From: Candidatus Parcubacteria bacterium
Lineage (GTDB): Bacteria > Patescibacteriota > Patescibacteriia > Patescibacteriales > UBA12075
Length of the DNA stretch: 43,006 bases
Assembly (NCBI GenBank): GCA_023132155.1
Contig: JAGLYP010000018.1
Span: 1-43,006, forward strand
Direction of reading: 5' to 3'
In this document: piece by piece, positions 1-7,584 of the stretch
Numbering within the stretch: position 1 is the stretch's first letter
Layout: every line of letters starts with the position of its first letter
The notes under the pieces: generated by a model
Told to the model about the DNA's origin: nothing
The model's input: only the letters and a program-made list of their open reading frames with translations
Databases searched by the model: none
Position numbers and translations under genes: made by a program

Positions 1-47
1 AATAACTAATATTAGTGTTTGCTTAAAGTTAATTAAGGTTTATTATT

Positions 48-76
48 TTGAAGTGTGTAAGTCTTGTATTTAAAAT
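48..76 (+). promoter_or_regulatory. Sigma-70 type promoter for the Ig-like surface protein
   Basis: TTGAAG (48-53), a 17-bp spacer and TAAAAT (71-76) form a good sigma-70 pair. Transcription would start near 83, giving a leader of about 33 nt. That leader holds GGAGGA at 95-100, a ribosome-binding site slightly far (15 nt) from the ATG at 116. Confidence 0.5.
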
Positions 77-115
77 TCAAAAAAGCGTTTATTTGGAGGA
101 AAACGAAAAAAAAGT

Positions 116-1417
116 ATGCAAAGATTATATAAGTTTTTTTCTTGTTTAAGTATTTTATTAATTGGTTTGATTTTTTTTGTTACAGCTGTTAATGCCGGCG
201 CTGATGTTAAAAAACCGATAATTGTATCAATAAATCAAAATGGCGCGCATATTAGCCGTCCTTTGATTACCGGTTTAACTTCGGCAAATACGGAGGTGCT
301 AATTTATGTGGATGGCGAATATGACGGCAATGCTCAAATTAATATTGAGCAAACAGGAACTGATAATTTTTATTATCAGATAAAACAAGAATTGCGCGAA
401 GGTACGCATACGGTAAGCGCGCTAGCCAAAGATAAAACATCTTTAAGATTGTCGGAATTTTCATTGTTTGAAACTTTTACAATTAAATCATTGCCGGCGC
501 CGACTTTAATAGAGCCTGATGAAAACACGGTAACCGGAAAAGTAAAGCCAGTTATAACGGGTTTAACCGTTAACAATACCTTTGTCCATATATTTGTGGA
601 CGGAAGGCATAATGGTAAAACCGAAATTTTAAAGCATCTGAGCGGAACCGCGAATTTTAGCTATAAGCCGTTTTTGAATTTAACAACCGGCTGGCATACT
701 GTTTGGGCGCGAGCCGAGGACGCAAGCGGCAGAGTAAGTTCGGCTTCAAAGGTTTTGCGTTTTTATATTGAAAGTCCGCTGCCGGCGCCAATTGTAATTA
801 AAGTTGATCCGCGCGGCTCAAAGTATAATCGGCCGTTTATAACCGGCTTAAGCAAAAATAATACCAAGATAAGAATTTTTATTGATCGCCAATTAAACGG
901 CGAATTCTTAGTTGCCAACCATCCGTCCGGTACCGCAAACTTTTCCTATTTGCCTTTTTTAGAGTTAAGACCCGGACGGCATATAATTTACGCGACCGCG
1001 CTTGATACGCGCGGCAAAGAGAGCCTTTGGTCTAATATTGTTTATTATAATGTTATCGGAGCGCGGTTGGCGGTTAAAGATATATTGGAAGAACCCGCCG
1101 ACGCTGAAGCCATGGAGGATAAGGATGAAATAAGTATAATTGATTTAGGAGAGAAAATAAACGATATTGGAGAGAAAGCGATTGATTCCGGGAGCGCGAC
1201 AGTCAGTCCTGACTTGAAAGATATTTTAAATTTTGACCGGTCTACCGGTACTGAAGAGGGTGGTTTAATGGATGAAAGCCAAGAACAACAGGCAAAATTA
1301 AAATTAAATTTAATAATATTCATTATTTTCTTGTTCGCGGTAATCGGCTGGATATTTTGGGTGAATCGGGAGTTAATTAAAGAAAAACGAGAACAGAATA
1401 AACAGGATAAAAAATAA
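116..1417 (+). CDS. Membrane-anchored surface protein with three Ig-like repeats
   Basis: This 433-residue protein has an N-terminal signal sequence (about residues 1-27). Three similar units follow at about residues 33-120, 132-220 and 226-315. Each contains a 'RPxITGL..NT.v.I.vDg..nG' motif and an 'F.Y.pfl.L..G.H...A.A.D..G' motif, typical of bacterial Ig-like (Big-type) beta-sandwich domains. An acidic linker leads to one transmembrane helix (about 400-418) and a short, charged KR-rich cytoplasmic tail. The layout implies a type I membrane protein that displays Ig-like domains outside the cell. It is monocistronic, with its own promoter and a strong terminator. The ligand or binding role cannot be told from sequence. 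The C-terminal Ig-like unit of the 1030-residue protein at 16379-19471 is of similar kind. Confidence 0.75.
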   Translation: MQRLYKFFSCLSILLIGLIFFVTAVNAGADVKKPIIVSINQNGAHISRPLITGLTSANTEVLIYVDGEYDGNAQINIEQTGTDNFYYQIKQELREGTHTVSALAKDKTSLRLSEFSLFETFTIKSLPAPTLIEPDENTVTGKVKPVITGLTVNNTFVHIFVDGRHNGKTEILKHLSGTANFSYKPFLNLTTGWHTVWARAEDASGRVSSASKVLRFYIESPLPAPIVIKVDPRGSKYNRPFITGLSKNNTKIRIFIDRQLNGEFLVANHPSGTANFSYLPFLELRPGRHIIYATALDTRGKESLWSNIVYYNVIGARLAVKDILEEPADAEAMEDKDEISIIDLGEKINDIGEKAIDSGSATVSPDLKDILNFDRSTGTEEGGLMDESQEQQAKLKLNLIIFIIFLFAVIGWIFWVNRELIKEKREQNKQDKK

Positions 1418-1482
1418 AGTGTATAAGATTTATATATTTTCTTTTAGTTTCGCGAGAGGCTAAACAACCCCTTTTTTCGCAA

Positions 1483-1523
1483 AAAAATCCCTTTTTTGAG
1501 ATTAACTTGAAAAAGGGATTTTT
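1483..1523 (+). terminator. Rho-independent terminator
   Basis: AAAAATCCCTTTTT (1483-1496) and AAAAAGGGATTTTT (1510-1523) pair over 14 bp around a 13-nt loop, and a T-rich run follows. It ends the surface-protein transcript. The A-rich 5' side means it could also work in reverse. Confidence 0.8.
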
Positions 1524-1547
1524 ATTTTGACATTGTTTTGCCAAGAG

Positions 1548-1576
1548 TTTACAAATTTTACGAATAGCATTAAAAT
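1548..1576 (+). promoter_or_regulatory. Sigma-70 type promoter for the redox fusion gene
   Basis: TTTACA (1548-1553), a 17-bp spacer and TAAAAT (1571-1576) fit a sigma-70 promoter, with a start near 1583. An alternative TTGACA at 1527-1532 would need the weaker -10 TACAAA. Confidence 0.5.
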
Positions 1577-1604
1577 ATAGTAAAAGAATTAGTAAAAAGA
1601 GTAC

Positions 1605-2855
1605 ATGAAAAAAGTATTATTTATTATAAGTTTTTTTATTTTTGGCTTTAGTCCGTTTTTCGCGCATAGCCAATTGCAGGATGAAATTAATCTTTATTTT
1701 TTTTATGGCGATGGCTGTCCTCACTGCAATAAAGAAGATGTTTTTTTAAAAAAATTGGAACAAAAAAATGAGAATATTGAAATTTTTCGCTATGAAACAT
1801 GGAATAATAAAGAAAATCAAGAATTTTTAGTTAAACTTGGGAAAGAACTAAACATCGTTATTCGCGGCGTTCCAATGTTAATAATCGGCGACAAGGCTAT
1901 TACCGGTTATTATAATGAGGAAGTTACAGGCAGAAAAATTAAGAATATAATTAATGAATATACGCAAACAGAATGTAATGATATAGCGGCTTCAGTTATT
2001 AATGGAGATAATATTCTTCAAACTTGTATTCACAATTGCGAAGAAGGCGATGAAGAATGCTTGCGTAATTGCGGCTGCGGCACGGATGTTAAAATTAATG
2101 AAAATACTGCTATGGTGGCGGTTCCTTTATTAGGTGAAATTAATCCGCAAAAATTTTCTTTGCCGGTATTAACAATTATCATGGCGGCAATTGACGGTTT
2201 TAATCCCTGCGCGATGTGGGTGCTTTTGTTTTTGATAAATTTGCTTTTAAATGTAAAAAGCAAATTCAAAATGTGGACGCTTGGTTCAGCTTTTATAATT
2301 TCGTCCGCGGCTGTTTATTATTTATTTTTAGCCGCTTGGCTGAATGTCGTTTTGTTTATGGGTTTTGTTTTTTGGATTCGTCTGTTGATTGCGGGGGTAG
2401 CGGTTTTTAGCGGAGCGTATCATTTGCGGGATTATTTTAAAAATCATAATCAGGGCTGTAAAGTAACCGGAGCTAAAAGCCGGCAAAGGGTTTTTAAAAA
2501 TTTGCGCAGAGTTGTTTTGGAGGAAAAATTTATTTTTTCTTTGCTTGGAATAATAATTTTAGCTTGTCTGGTTAACATGGTTGAGCTTTTGTGTTCCGCC
2601 GGCATTCCGGCGGTTTATGTGCCGATTTTAACTTTGGCCAATTTGCCTTCTTGGCAATTTTACGCTTATTTATTTTTATATGTTTTAGTGTTTTTATTTG
2701 ATGATTTAATTATATTTTTTGTAGCCATGAAGACTTTGCGCTTGAAAGCGTCTGATTCAAGATACACGCGTTATTCCGGCTTGGTCGGCGGGGTAATCCT
2801 TGTCGTAATCGGCTTGTTATTAATATTCAAGCCCGGTTGGCTGATGTTTGGATAG
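1605..2855 (+). CDS. Thioredoxin-like/CcdA-like transmembrane redox fusion protein
   Basis: The 416-residue protein has a signal sequence (1-22), then a thioredoxin/glutaredoxin-fold domain with the active-site motif C38-P-H-C41 and the expected cis-proline region 'RGVPMLIIG'. A linker at about residues 125-162 is unusually cysteine-rich. From about 185 to the end lies a multi-pass membrane domain of the CcdA/DsbD type, with conserved cysteines in 'DGFNPCAMW' and 'ELLCSAGIP'. In this family two membrane cysteines pass electrons from cytoplasmic thioredoxin to an extracytoplasmic thioredoxin-like domain. Here donor and acceptor are fused, so the protein probably drives disulfide reduction or isomerisation outside the membrane. 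The physiological substrate is unknown, but the cysteine-repeat surface protein at 16379-19471 is a natural candidate. The family call is firm; the direction of electron flow is inferred. Confidence 0.85.
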   Translation: MKKVLFIISFFIFGFSPFFAHSQLQDEINLYFFYGDGCPHCNKEDVFLKKLEQKNENIEIFRYETWNNKENQEFLVKLGKELNIVIRGVPMLIIGDKAITGYYNEEVTGRKIKNIINEYTQTECNDIAASVINGDNILQTCIHNCEEGDEECLRNCGCGTDVKINENTAMVAVPLLGEINPQKFSLPVLTIIMAAIDGFNPCAMWVLLFLINLLLNVKSKFKMWTLGSAFIISSAAVYYLFLAAWLNVVLFMGFVFWIRLLIAGVAVFSGAYHLRDYFKNHNQGCKVTGAKSRQRVFKNLRRVVLEEKFIFSLLGIIILACLVNMVELLCSAGIPAVYVPILTLANLPSWQFYAYLFLYVLVFLFDDLIIFFVAMKTLRLKASDSRYTRYSGLVGGVILVVIGLLLIFKPGWLMFG

Positions 2856-2881
2856 ACGGATTTATTTGTTTTTTTTGATGA

Positions 2882-3003
2882 GCAGCTTAAGGGACTGAAC
2901 CCCTCCGCGTTTAACTTTTATTTTATATTAGTGGCTGTATGAAAGTACTGATATGGGATTAAATTTGACCGTGCAGGGGTTTAGTTCCTTTTTTCATAGC
3001 TGC
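2882..3003. other. Intergenic element with long nested inverted repeats
   Basis: Two nested arms bracket the 214-bp gap before comM. GCAGCT (2882-2887) pairs with AGCTGC (2998-3003). AAGGGACTGAACCCCT (2889-2904) pairs with AGGGGTTTAGTTCCTT (2975-2990) using two G-U pairs. The 70-bp centre shows no obvious coding potential. TTTT follows the inner right arm, so it may end the upstream transcript, but the loop is far longer than in a normal terminator. Confidence 0.45.
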
Positions 3004-3027
3004 AAAGACGGGGAATCGGCAAAAATA

Positions 3028-3036
3028 TGCTATAAT
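3028..3036 (+). promoter_or_regulatory. Extended -10 promoter for comM
   Basis: TGC-TATAAT is a perfect extended -10 element. No convincing -35 sits 17 bp upstream, as is common for extended -10 promoters. Transcription would start near 3043, giving a leader of about 27 nt. Confidence 0.55.
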
Positions 3037-3069
3037 TAAAGAGTATTAAATAAAAATTGAAAATAAGTT

Positions 3070-4590
3070 ATGTCTTCAAAAGTCTTGTCAGCCGCGGTGA
3101 TTGGATTGGACGCGGAGATTGTTGAAGTTGAAGCTGATACCACGTCGGGCCAGCTTGGGACTTTCGCTGTTGTCGGCTTGCCTGACGCGGCTGTGTCGGA
3201 ATCGCGCGAAAGAGTGCGGACCGCGATTAATAATTCAGATTTTCCTTTTCCAAGGCGCAAAGTCGTTATTAATCTTGCTCCGGCGGATTTGCGAAAATAC
3301 GGCCCCAGTTACGACTTACCGATCGCGGTAAGTATTTTATTGTTGAAAGGTTTGATAATTTCAAAATTGGATTTTAAAAAAGCAATGTTTGCCGGCGAAT
3401 TGGCGCTAAACGGCTCACTCAGGCCGATACGCGGAATATTGCCGATTGCGATTAAGGCCTCGGAGGAGGGAATGAAATATTTATTTGTACCGAAAGAAAA
3501 CGCGCGCGAAGCTAAGCTTGTAAAAAATATTGAAGTAATTCCCGTAGAAAATATTAAACAGTTAATTTCGCATTTAGACGATAAGGAAAAAATAGAAGCG
3601 GCCAAGACAAGCGAATTTGATTTTCGCAACCAAAAAATTCAATTTGATATGGCGCATATCCGCGGACAAGAGCATGTAAAAAGAGCAATGGAAATATCCG
3701 CGGCAGGCGCGCACAATATGATGATGAGCGGTCCTCCGGGTTCGGGTAAGACTTTGATAGCCAGAACAATGCCTTCAATTTTGCCGAATTTAAAATTAAA
3801 AGAGGCTTTGGAAATTACGAAAATATACAGCGTGTCCGGCGAGTTAAATTCTAGCGAGTCATTGGTTACCAGCCGCCCTTTTCGTTCGCCGCATCATACA
3901 GCCTCCGGCGCTGCTTTGGTGGGCGGCGGCGCTTGGCCGCGTCCCGGAGAAATTTCCTTAGCTCATCGCGGAGTTTTGTTTTTAGATGAATTCGGCGAGT
4001 TTCCACGATCAATTTTGGAAAATTTGCGCCAGCCATTGGAGGATGGCATTATTCATATCAGCAGGGCGGCCGGAAATTTAAGTTTTCCGGCAAAATTTAT
4101 TTTAGTGGCGGCAATGAATCCTTGTCCTTGCGGTTATTTGGGCGATAAGAAAAAAAATTGCATTTGCTCGCAAACACAGATTATGAATTATAAAAAGAAA
4201 ATTTCCGGACCGATTATTGACCGCATTGATATTCATATTGAAGTGCCGCGCGTAAAATTTGAAAAATTATCAGAAGTCGCGAGGGGTGAAAAATCAACGG
4301 GCATAAAAATAAGGACGGAAAAAGCGCGGGAAATACAAAAACAAAGATTTAAAAATACTGAAATTTTAACTAATTCGGAAATGAGTTCGGAGGCGGTAAA
4401 ACAATTTTGCCAAATTGACAGCAGTTCAAAGCAACTTTTAAAAAACGCGGTTGAGCAAATGCATTTATCGGCTCGCGCCTATTTCCGCGTTTTAAAGCTT
4501 GCCCGCACAATCGCGGATTTAACGGAAGAAGAACAGATAAAAACCGCGCATATCGCCGAAGCCTTGCAGTATCGGCCGAAAGACACATAA
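3070..4590 (+). CDS. comM: YifB/ComM-family Mg-chelatase-like AAA+ ATPase
   Basis: A full-length (506-residue) member of the YifB/ComM family. An N-terminal Lon-protease-S5-like ChlI domain (1-170) begins 'SAAVIGLDAEIVEVEAD'. The Mg-chelatase AAA+ core follows, with Walker A GPPGSGKT (about 221-228), Walker B 'LFLDEFGEF' (about 301-309), and a C-terminal helical domain containing the hallmark 'NPCPCGYLGD' cysteine cluster. ComM is a hexameric helicase that promotes branch migration during natural transformation in well-studied bacteria. Many Patescibacteria carry ComM alongside competence pili, so a role in processing imported DNA is likely. No strong ribosome-binding site precedes the ATG, but homology supports this start. 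Confidence 0.9.
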   Translation: MSSKVLSAAVIGLDAEIVEVEADTTSGQLGTFAVVGLPDAAVSESRERVRTAINNSDFPFPRRKVVINLAPADLRKYGPSYDLPIAVSILLLKGLIISKLDFKKAMFAGELALNGSLRPIRGILPIAIKASEEGMKYLFVPKENAREAKLVKNIEVIPVENIKQLISHLDDKEKIEAAKTSEFDFRNQKIQFDMAHIRGQEHVKRAMEISAAGAHNMMMSGPPGSGKTLIARTMPSILPNLKLKEALEITKIYSVSGELNSSESLVTSRPFRSPHHTASGAALVGGGAWPRPGEISLAHRGVLFLDEFGEFPRSILENLRQPLEDGIIHISRAAGNLSFPAKFILVAAMNPCPCGYLGDKKKNCICSQTQIMNYKKKISGPIIDRIDIHIEVPRVKFEKLSEVARGEKSTGIKIRTEKAREIQKQRFKNTEILTNSEMSSEAVKQFCQIDSSSKQLLKNAVEQMHLSARAYFRVLKLARTIADLTEEEQIKTAHIAEALQYRPKDT

Positions 4591-4656
4591 CATGCAACAC
4601 ATACCACACATCACATATCAAATTTATATTATATGATGCGTGCTGTGTGTTGCGTG
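4591..4656. other. GT-rich imperfect hairpin after comM
   Basis: Arms 4591-4618 and 4631-4656 pair over about 24 positions with several G-U pairs and a few mismatches around an A/T loop. The right arm runs into the -35 region of the next promoter. It may be a comM terminator lacking a U tract, or a decayed repeat. Confidence 0.35.
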
Positions 4657-4668
4657 ATGCGTGATTTG

Positions 4669-4745
4669 TGTTATAATATAAGCAAATTACAAGTTATGCC
4701 CAAAGGGCACTAACAGTAGTCGGGAATATTCAAATTCCTTGACTA
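4669..4745 (+). promoter_or_regulatory. Extended -10 promoter and two leader hairpins before the solute-binding lipoprotein
   Basis: TGT-TATAAT (4669-4677) is an extended -10 element, and TTGCGT at 4650-4655 may be a weak -35. The leader, starting near 4684, contains TGCCC-AAA-GGGCA (4697-4709). A longer stem closes with TAGTC (4717-4721) and GACTA (4741-4745) around inner arms GGAAT/ATTCC. The second hairpin ends 16 nt before the ATG at 4762, where no Shine-Dalgarno sequence is visible. Translational control is possible. Confidence 0.45.
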
Positions 4746-4761
4746 TAAATTATTATCATCT

Positions 4762-6219
4762 ATGCCTAAAAAAATAATAATTTTATTTACATTAATAACA
4801 ACGCTTTTTTTTATGGCCGGCTGCGGTTTAAGCGGAGTTGACAGCTCTGTAAAAAGATATATCAGGCCGGTTACTTTGAATTATTGGCGCGTTTGGGACG
4901 GTCCGGATGACTTTGGGGAAATAATTAACGCTTATACGCGCGCGCATCCTTTTGTTAAAATCAATTATCGCAAATTGCGCTATGAAGAATATGAGCAGGC
5001 TTTAATTGAGGCTTTCGCTACTGACAGAGGACCGGATATCTTTTCTATTCATAATACTTGGACAAGAAAATACCAAGAAAAAGGCCTGATCGCCCCTATG
5101 CCGGCAAATGTAAAAATGGCTTTCCCGTTTGTTAAAGGCAGTATTAAAAAAGAAGTAAAATGGGAATTAAAAAATTCGCCAATGCCGGTTACTCATAAAA
5201 TTAAAAGTGAATTTGTGGATGTAGTTTATGGCGATATAGTTATAATGTCGCGGGATAGCGATGGCCAGTATAAAGAAAATATTTTTGCCCTGCCTTTGTC
5301 AGTTGATACCTTGGCTATGTATTATAACAAAGACTTGTTTAATAATGCCGGAATTATATCCGCCCCTGAATATTGGAATCGCGAGTTTCAGCAGGATATT
5401 AAAAAATTGACCAAGCAGAATAATAAAGGAGAGATTGTCCAATCCGGCGCGGCTTTGGGAGGGAGTGATAATATTGAAAGATTTACGGATATTTTAGCTT
5501 TATTAATGATGCAAAGCGGCGCGGAAATGATGAATAAAAAACAAGTTACTTTTCATCAAATTCCGGGCTCTTTTGTTGACAAAAGCTATAATCCGGGCAT
5601 TGACGCTTTGCGCTTTTATTCGGATTTTTCTAATCCGGCTAAAGAGGTTTATAGCTGGAACAGCGCTTTGCAAAATTCTTTGGATATGTTTATTAATAAT
5701 AAGCTGGCAATTATGTTCGGCTATTCCTATATGCTTCCCGAGATAAAAGCGCGCGCGCCAAAATTAAATTTCGCGCTTGCGTCAATGCCGCAAATTGAAG
5801 GCGATTCTTTTGACGTTAATTTCGCGAATTATTGGGTGGAGGCTGTTTCCAGTAAAATTTTAACTAATGCCGATAATATTGCCCAAGGCAGCGGCTATGC
5901 CAAGCAAAAACTTAATACAGCATGGGATTTTGTTCGTTTTGCCGCTGAGGCTAAATATGTTAAAACTTATTTGGATAAAACAGGAAAACCAACCGCCAGA
6001 CGCTCATTAATCAAAGAACAGAGTGAAAATCCGGAATTGGCGGTTTTTGCCGATCAGCTTTTAACCGCGAAAAGCTGGTATAAGGGCGGCGATTCCAATG
6101 CTATGGAATTAATTTTTAAAGAAATGATAGATAGCGTAATTACCGGACAAGTTGAATTGCAAAAAGCGATATATTTGGCGGCCAGCAAAATACAGCAGAC
6201 GGTGAATACTTTTGATTAG
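4762..6219 (+). CDS. Family 1 extracellular solute-binding lipoprotein (sugar type)
   Basis: The 485-residue protein starts with a lipoprotein signal peptide ending in a lipobox (F17-M-A-G-C21), so C21 would be lipidated. The mature part resembles family 1 ABC solute-binding proteins. It has an early 'INYRKLRYEEYEQALIEAF' segment and 'GPDIFSIHNTW'. It also has 'NIFALPLSVDTLAMYYNKD', the usual hinge motif of maltose- and oligosaccharide-binding members, and a late 'KPTARRSL'. Such proteins deliver sugars to a membrane permease, but no permease or ATPase gene lies nearby. Orphan binding lipoproteins of this kind occur in Patescibacteria, so it may use a distant permease or act as a surface receptor. 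The ligand is not predictable. Confidence 0.85.
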   Translation: MPKKIIILFTLITTLFFMAGCGLSGVDSSVKRYIRPVTLNYWRVWDGPDDFGEIINAYTRAHPFVKINYRKLRYEEYEQALIEAFATDRGPDIFSIHNTWTRKYQEKGLIAPMPANVKMAFPFVKGSIKKEVKWELKNSPMPVTHKIKSEFVDVVYGDIVIMSRDSDGQYKENIFALPLSVDTLAMYYNKDLFNNAGIISAPEYWNREFQQDIKKLTKQNNKGEIVQSGAALGGSDNIERFTDILALLMMQSGAEMMNKKQVTFHQIPGSFVDKSYNPGIDALRFYSDFSNPAKEVYSWNSALQNSLDMFINNKLAIMFGYSYMLPEIKARAPKLNFALASMPQIEGDSFDVNFANYWVEAVSSKILTNADNIAQGSGYAKQKLNTAWDFVRFAAEAKYVKTYLDKTGKPTARRSLIKEQSENPELAVFADQLLTAKSWYKGGDSNAMELIFKEMIDSVITGQVELQKAIYLAASKIQQTVNTFD

Positions 6220-6265
6220 TATTAAGTATTTAGTATTAGGTGTCTAGCATTTAAACACTTTATTT

Positions 6266-6718
6266 ATGATAAAAAAAATATTAAATTGTTGTATTGTTGT
6301 ATTGTTATTTGTTTTGGTTTCGTTTCCGAATATGGTTTTGGCGCAAGATACGGTGATGTCCGGAAGCGGCGGGGAGCATAGTTGTCCCTGCCCTGAAGGC
6401 GCAAGTGATGCTTGCAAGCAATATTGCGGTGATTATGAAGTAAATGATTTTCTTTCTCTTGGTGTTCACGTATCTAATATTATTCTCGGTATAGTCGGTT
6501 CATTGGCTTTGCTCGCTTTTGTCGCGGGCGGGCTTATGTTTTTGGCTTCAGGCGGAAACAAAACTTTGATAGACCGCGGGAAGGCCACGATTATCGGCGC
6601 GGTGATCGGCTTGGTAATAGTTTTTGCCAGTTATACGATAATCAGTTTCGCGGCGGATGCTATGGGAGTTGAGGTGCCGGACAATAAAAGTATTTTCCAA
6701 ACCAGTTGGTTTAAATAA
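6266..6718 (+). CDS. TrbC/VirB2-like small membrane protein (pilin-like)
   Basis: The 150-residue protein has a signal peptide cleaved near 'VLAQD' (about 26). A short cysteine-rich segment (C40, C42, C50, C54 in 'SCPCPEGASDACKQYC') is followed by two hydrophobic helices, about 65-93 and 104-128. The 'GGLMFLASGGNKTLIDRGKATIIGA' turn is the hallmark of the TrbC/VirB2 pilin-like family that is abundant in Patescibacteria. Classical members form conjugative pilus subunits. No other type IV secretion gene is nearby, so the role here is uncertain. The cysteines probably form extracytoplasmic disulfides. A 44-bp palindrome follows the stop codon. Confidence 0.7.
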   Translation: MIKKILNCCIVVLLFVLVSFPNMVLAQDTVMSGSGGEHSCPCPEGASDACKQYCGDYEVNDFLSLGVHVSNIILGIVGSLALLAFVAGGLMFLASGGNKTLIDRGKATIIGAVIGLVIVFASYTIISFAADAMGVEVPDNKSIFQTSWFK

Positions 6719-6728
6719 TTAAAAACCA

Positions 6729-6772
6729 AGCGCCTAAAGCCCCGCTCTTCGCGAAGGGCGGGGCTTTAGGCG
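6729..6772. repeat. 44-bp near-perfect palindrome, copy 1
   Basis: Arms GCGCCTAAAGCCCCGC (6729-6744) and GCGGGGCTTTAGGCGC (6757-6772) are perfect complements. The centre continues the palindrome through CTTCG/CGAAG, broken only by one T-G wobble pair. The second copy lies at 41168-41211. Both follow a stop codon, so it may end or stabilise transcripts, but its very high GC content is unlike the surroundings. Confidence 0.8.
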
Positions 6773-6805
6773 CTACGCGTTTGGCGTTTTTATAATTGAT
6801 TTAAC

Positions 6806-7486
6806 ATGAACAATTTTAAAATAAATAAAATATCTCTAAATAGTGAAACCTTGGGGCAGCAGCTAAAAAGGGAAAGAGAGGAAAAAAAGATAAGTTTGGA
6901 AAAAATTGCCGATGATTTAAAAATAAATAAAAAATATTTAAGCGCGCTAGAAAACGGGCGCATAAAAGATTTGCCAGCCGGTGTTTACGCGAGAAATTAT
7001 TTTAAAGCTTATACCGAATACTTAAATTTAAATACTGATGAAATTTTAAAGCAATATGAAGAAGAATATGAGGGCAAACCGGCTAAAAACAAAAAAAATC
7101 TTTTCATTCAAAAAGTTACAAAAGCGCGATATTTTTTTAGCATACCCAAAGTTTTTAAAATTACCGCTATTTTATTTGTAATTTTTATTTGTATAATTTA
7201 TATAGGTTTTTATTTAAATAATTTAATTTCACCTCCAAAATTAATAATATTCAGCCCTGAAACCGATGTTAATATTAACAAAAACAAAATTGAGATTAAA
7301 GGGCAAGTTGAGAATGACGCTAATATTAAAATAAACGGTAAAGACGTGCTGGCCGGTAAAGACGGTTTTTTTTCCGAGGTTATTTTTTTAAAAAAAGGCC
7401 TTAATATGGTGCTGATTGAAGCTCAAAAAAAATACAGTAAAAAAAATGAGATTATAAGGAATATTTTGGTTAATTTAGAAGAATAG
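6806..7486 (+). CDS. RodZ-like helix-turn-helix membrane protein
   Basis: The 226-residue protein has an N-terminal Xre-type helix-turn-helix (about 14-80) with the RodZ-like pattern 'LGQQLKREREEKKISLEKIA...YLSALENG..KDLPAGVYARNYFKAYTEYL'. A basic segment leads to one transmembrane helix (about 114-138). A C-terminal extracytoplasmic beta-rich region (about 145-226) looks like a small Ig-like fold ('INKNKIEIKGQVENDANIKING'). In rod-shaped bacteria RodZ links MreB to the cell-wall machinery through this layout. No mreB is in view, so cell-shape function is inferred from architecture only. The gene stands directly upstream of recA, with a separate recA promoter between them. Confidence 0.75.
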   Translation: MNNFKINKISLNSETLGQQLKREREEKKISLEKIADDLKINKKYLSALENGRIKDLPAGVYARNYFKAYTEYLNLNTDEILKQYEEEYEGKPAKNKKNLFIQKVTKARYFFSIPKVFKITAILFVIFICIIYIGFYLNNLISPPKLIIFSPETDVNINKNKIEIKGQVENDANIKINGKDVLAGKDGFFSEVIFLKKGLNMVLIEAQKKYSKKNEIIRNILVNLEE

Positions 7487-7497
7487 CCGGTTCTTGT

Positions 7498-7584
7498 TTG
7501 CTTTTTTTTCTTAAATGCGATAAAGTAATAATATATTAACAGGAGGCACTAACCCTCTTTTTTATTTGTAATAATTATAAAAAT
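7498..7584 (+). promoter_or_regulatory. recA promoter and leader with a displaced Shine-Dalgarno-like site
   Basis: TTGCTT (7498-7503), a 17-bp spacer and TAAAGT (7521-7526) suggest a start near 7533. The leader carries AGGAGG (7541-7546), an ideal Shine-Dalgarno sequence, but 38 nt before the ATG at 7585. Its GAGG can pair with CCTC (7554-7557), which precedes a T run. The element could be a weak attenuator or a ribosome standby site. No LexA-like operator was recognised. Confidence 0.4.
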
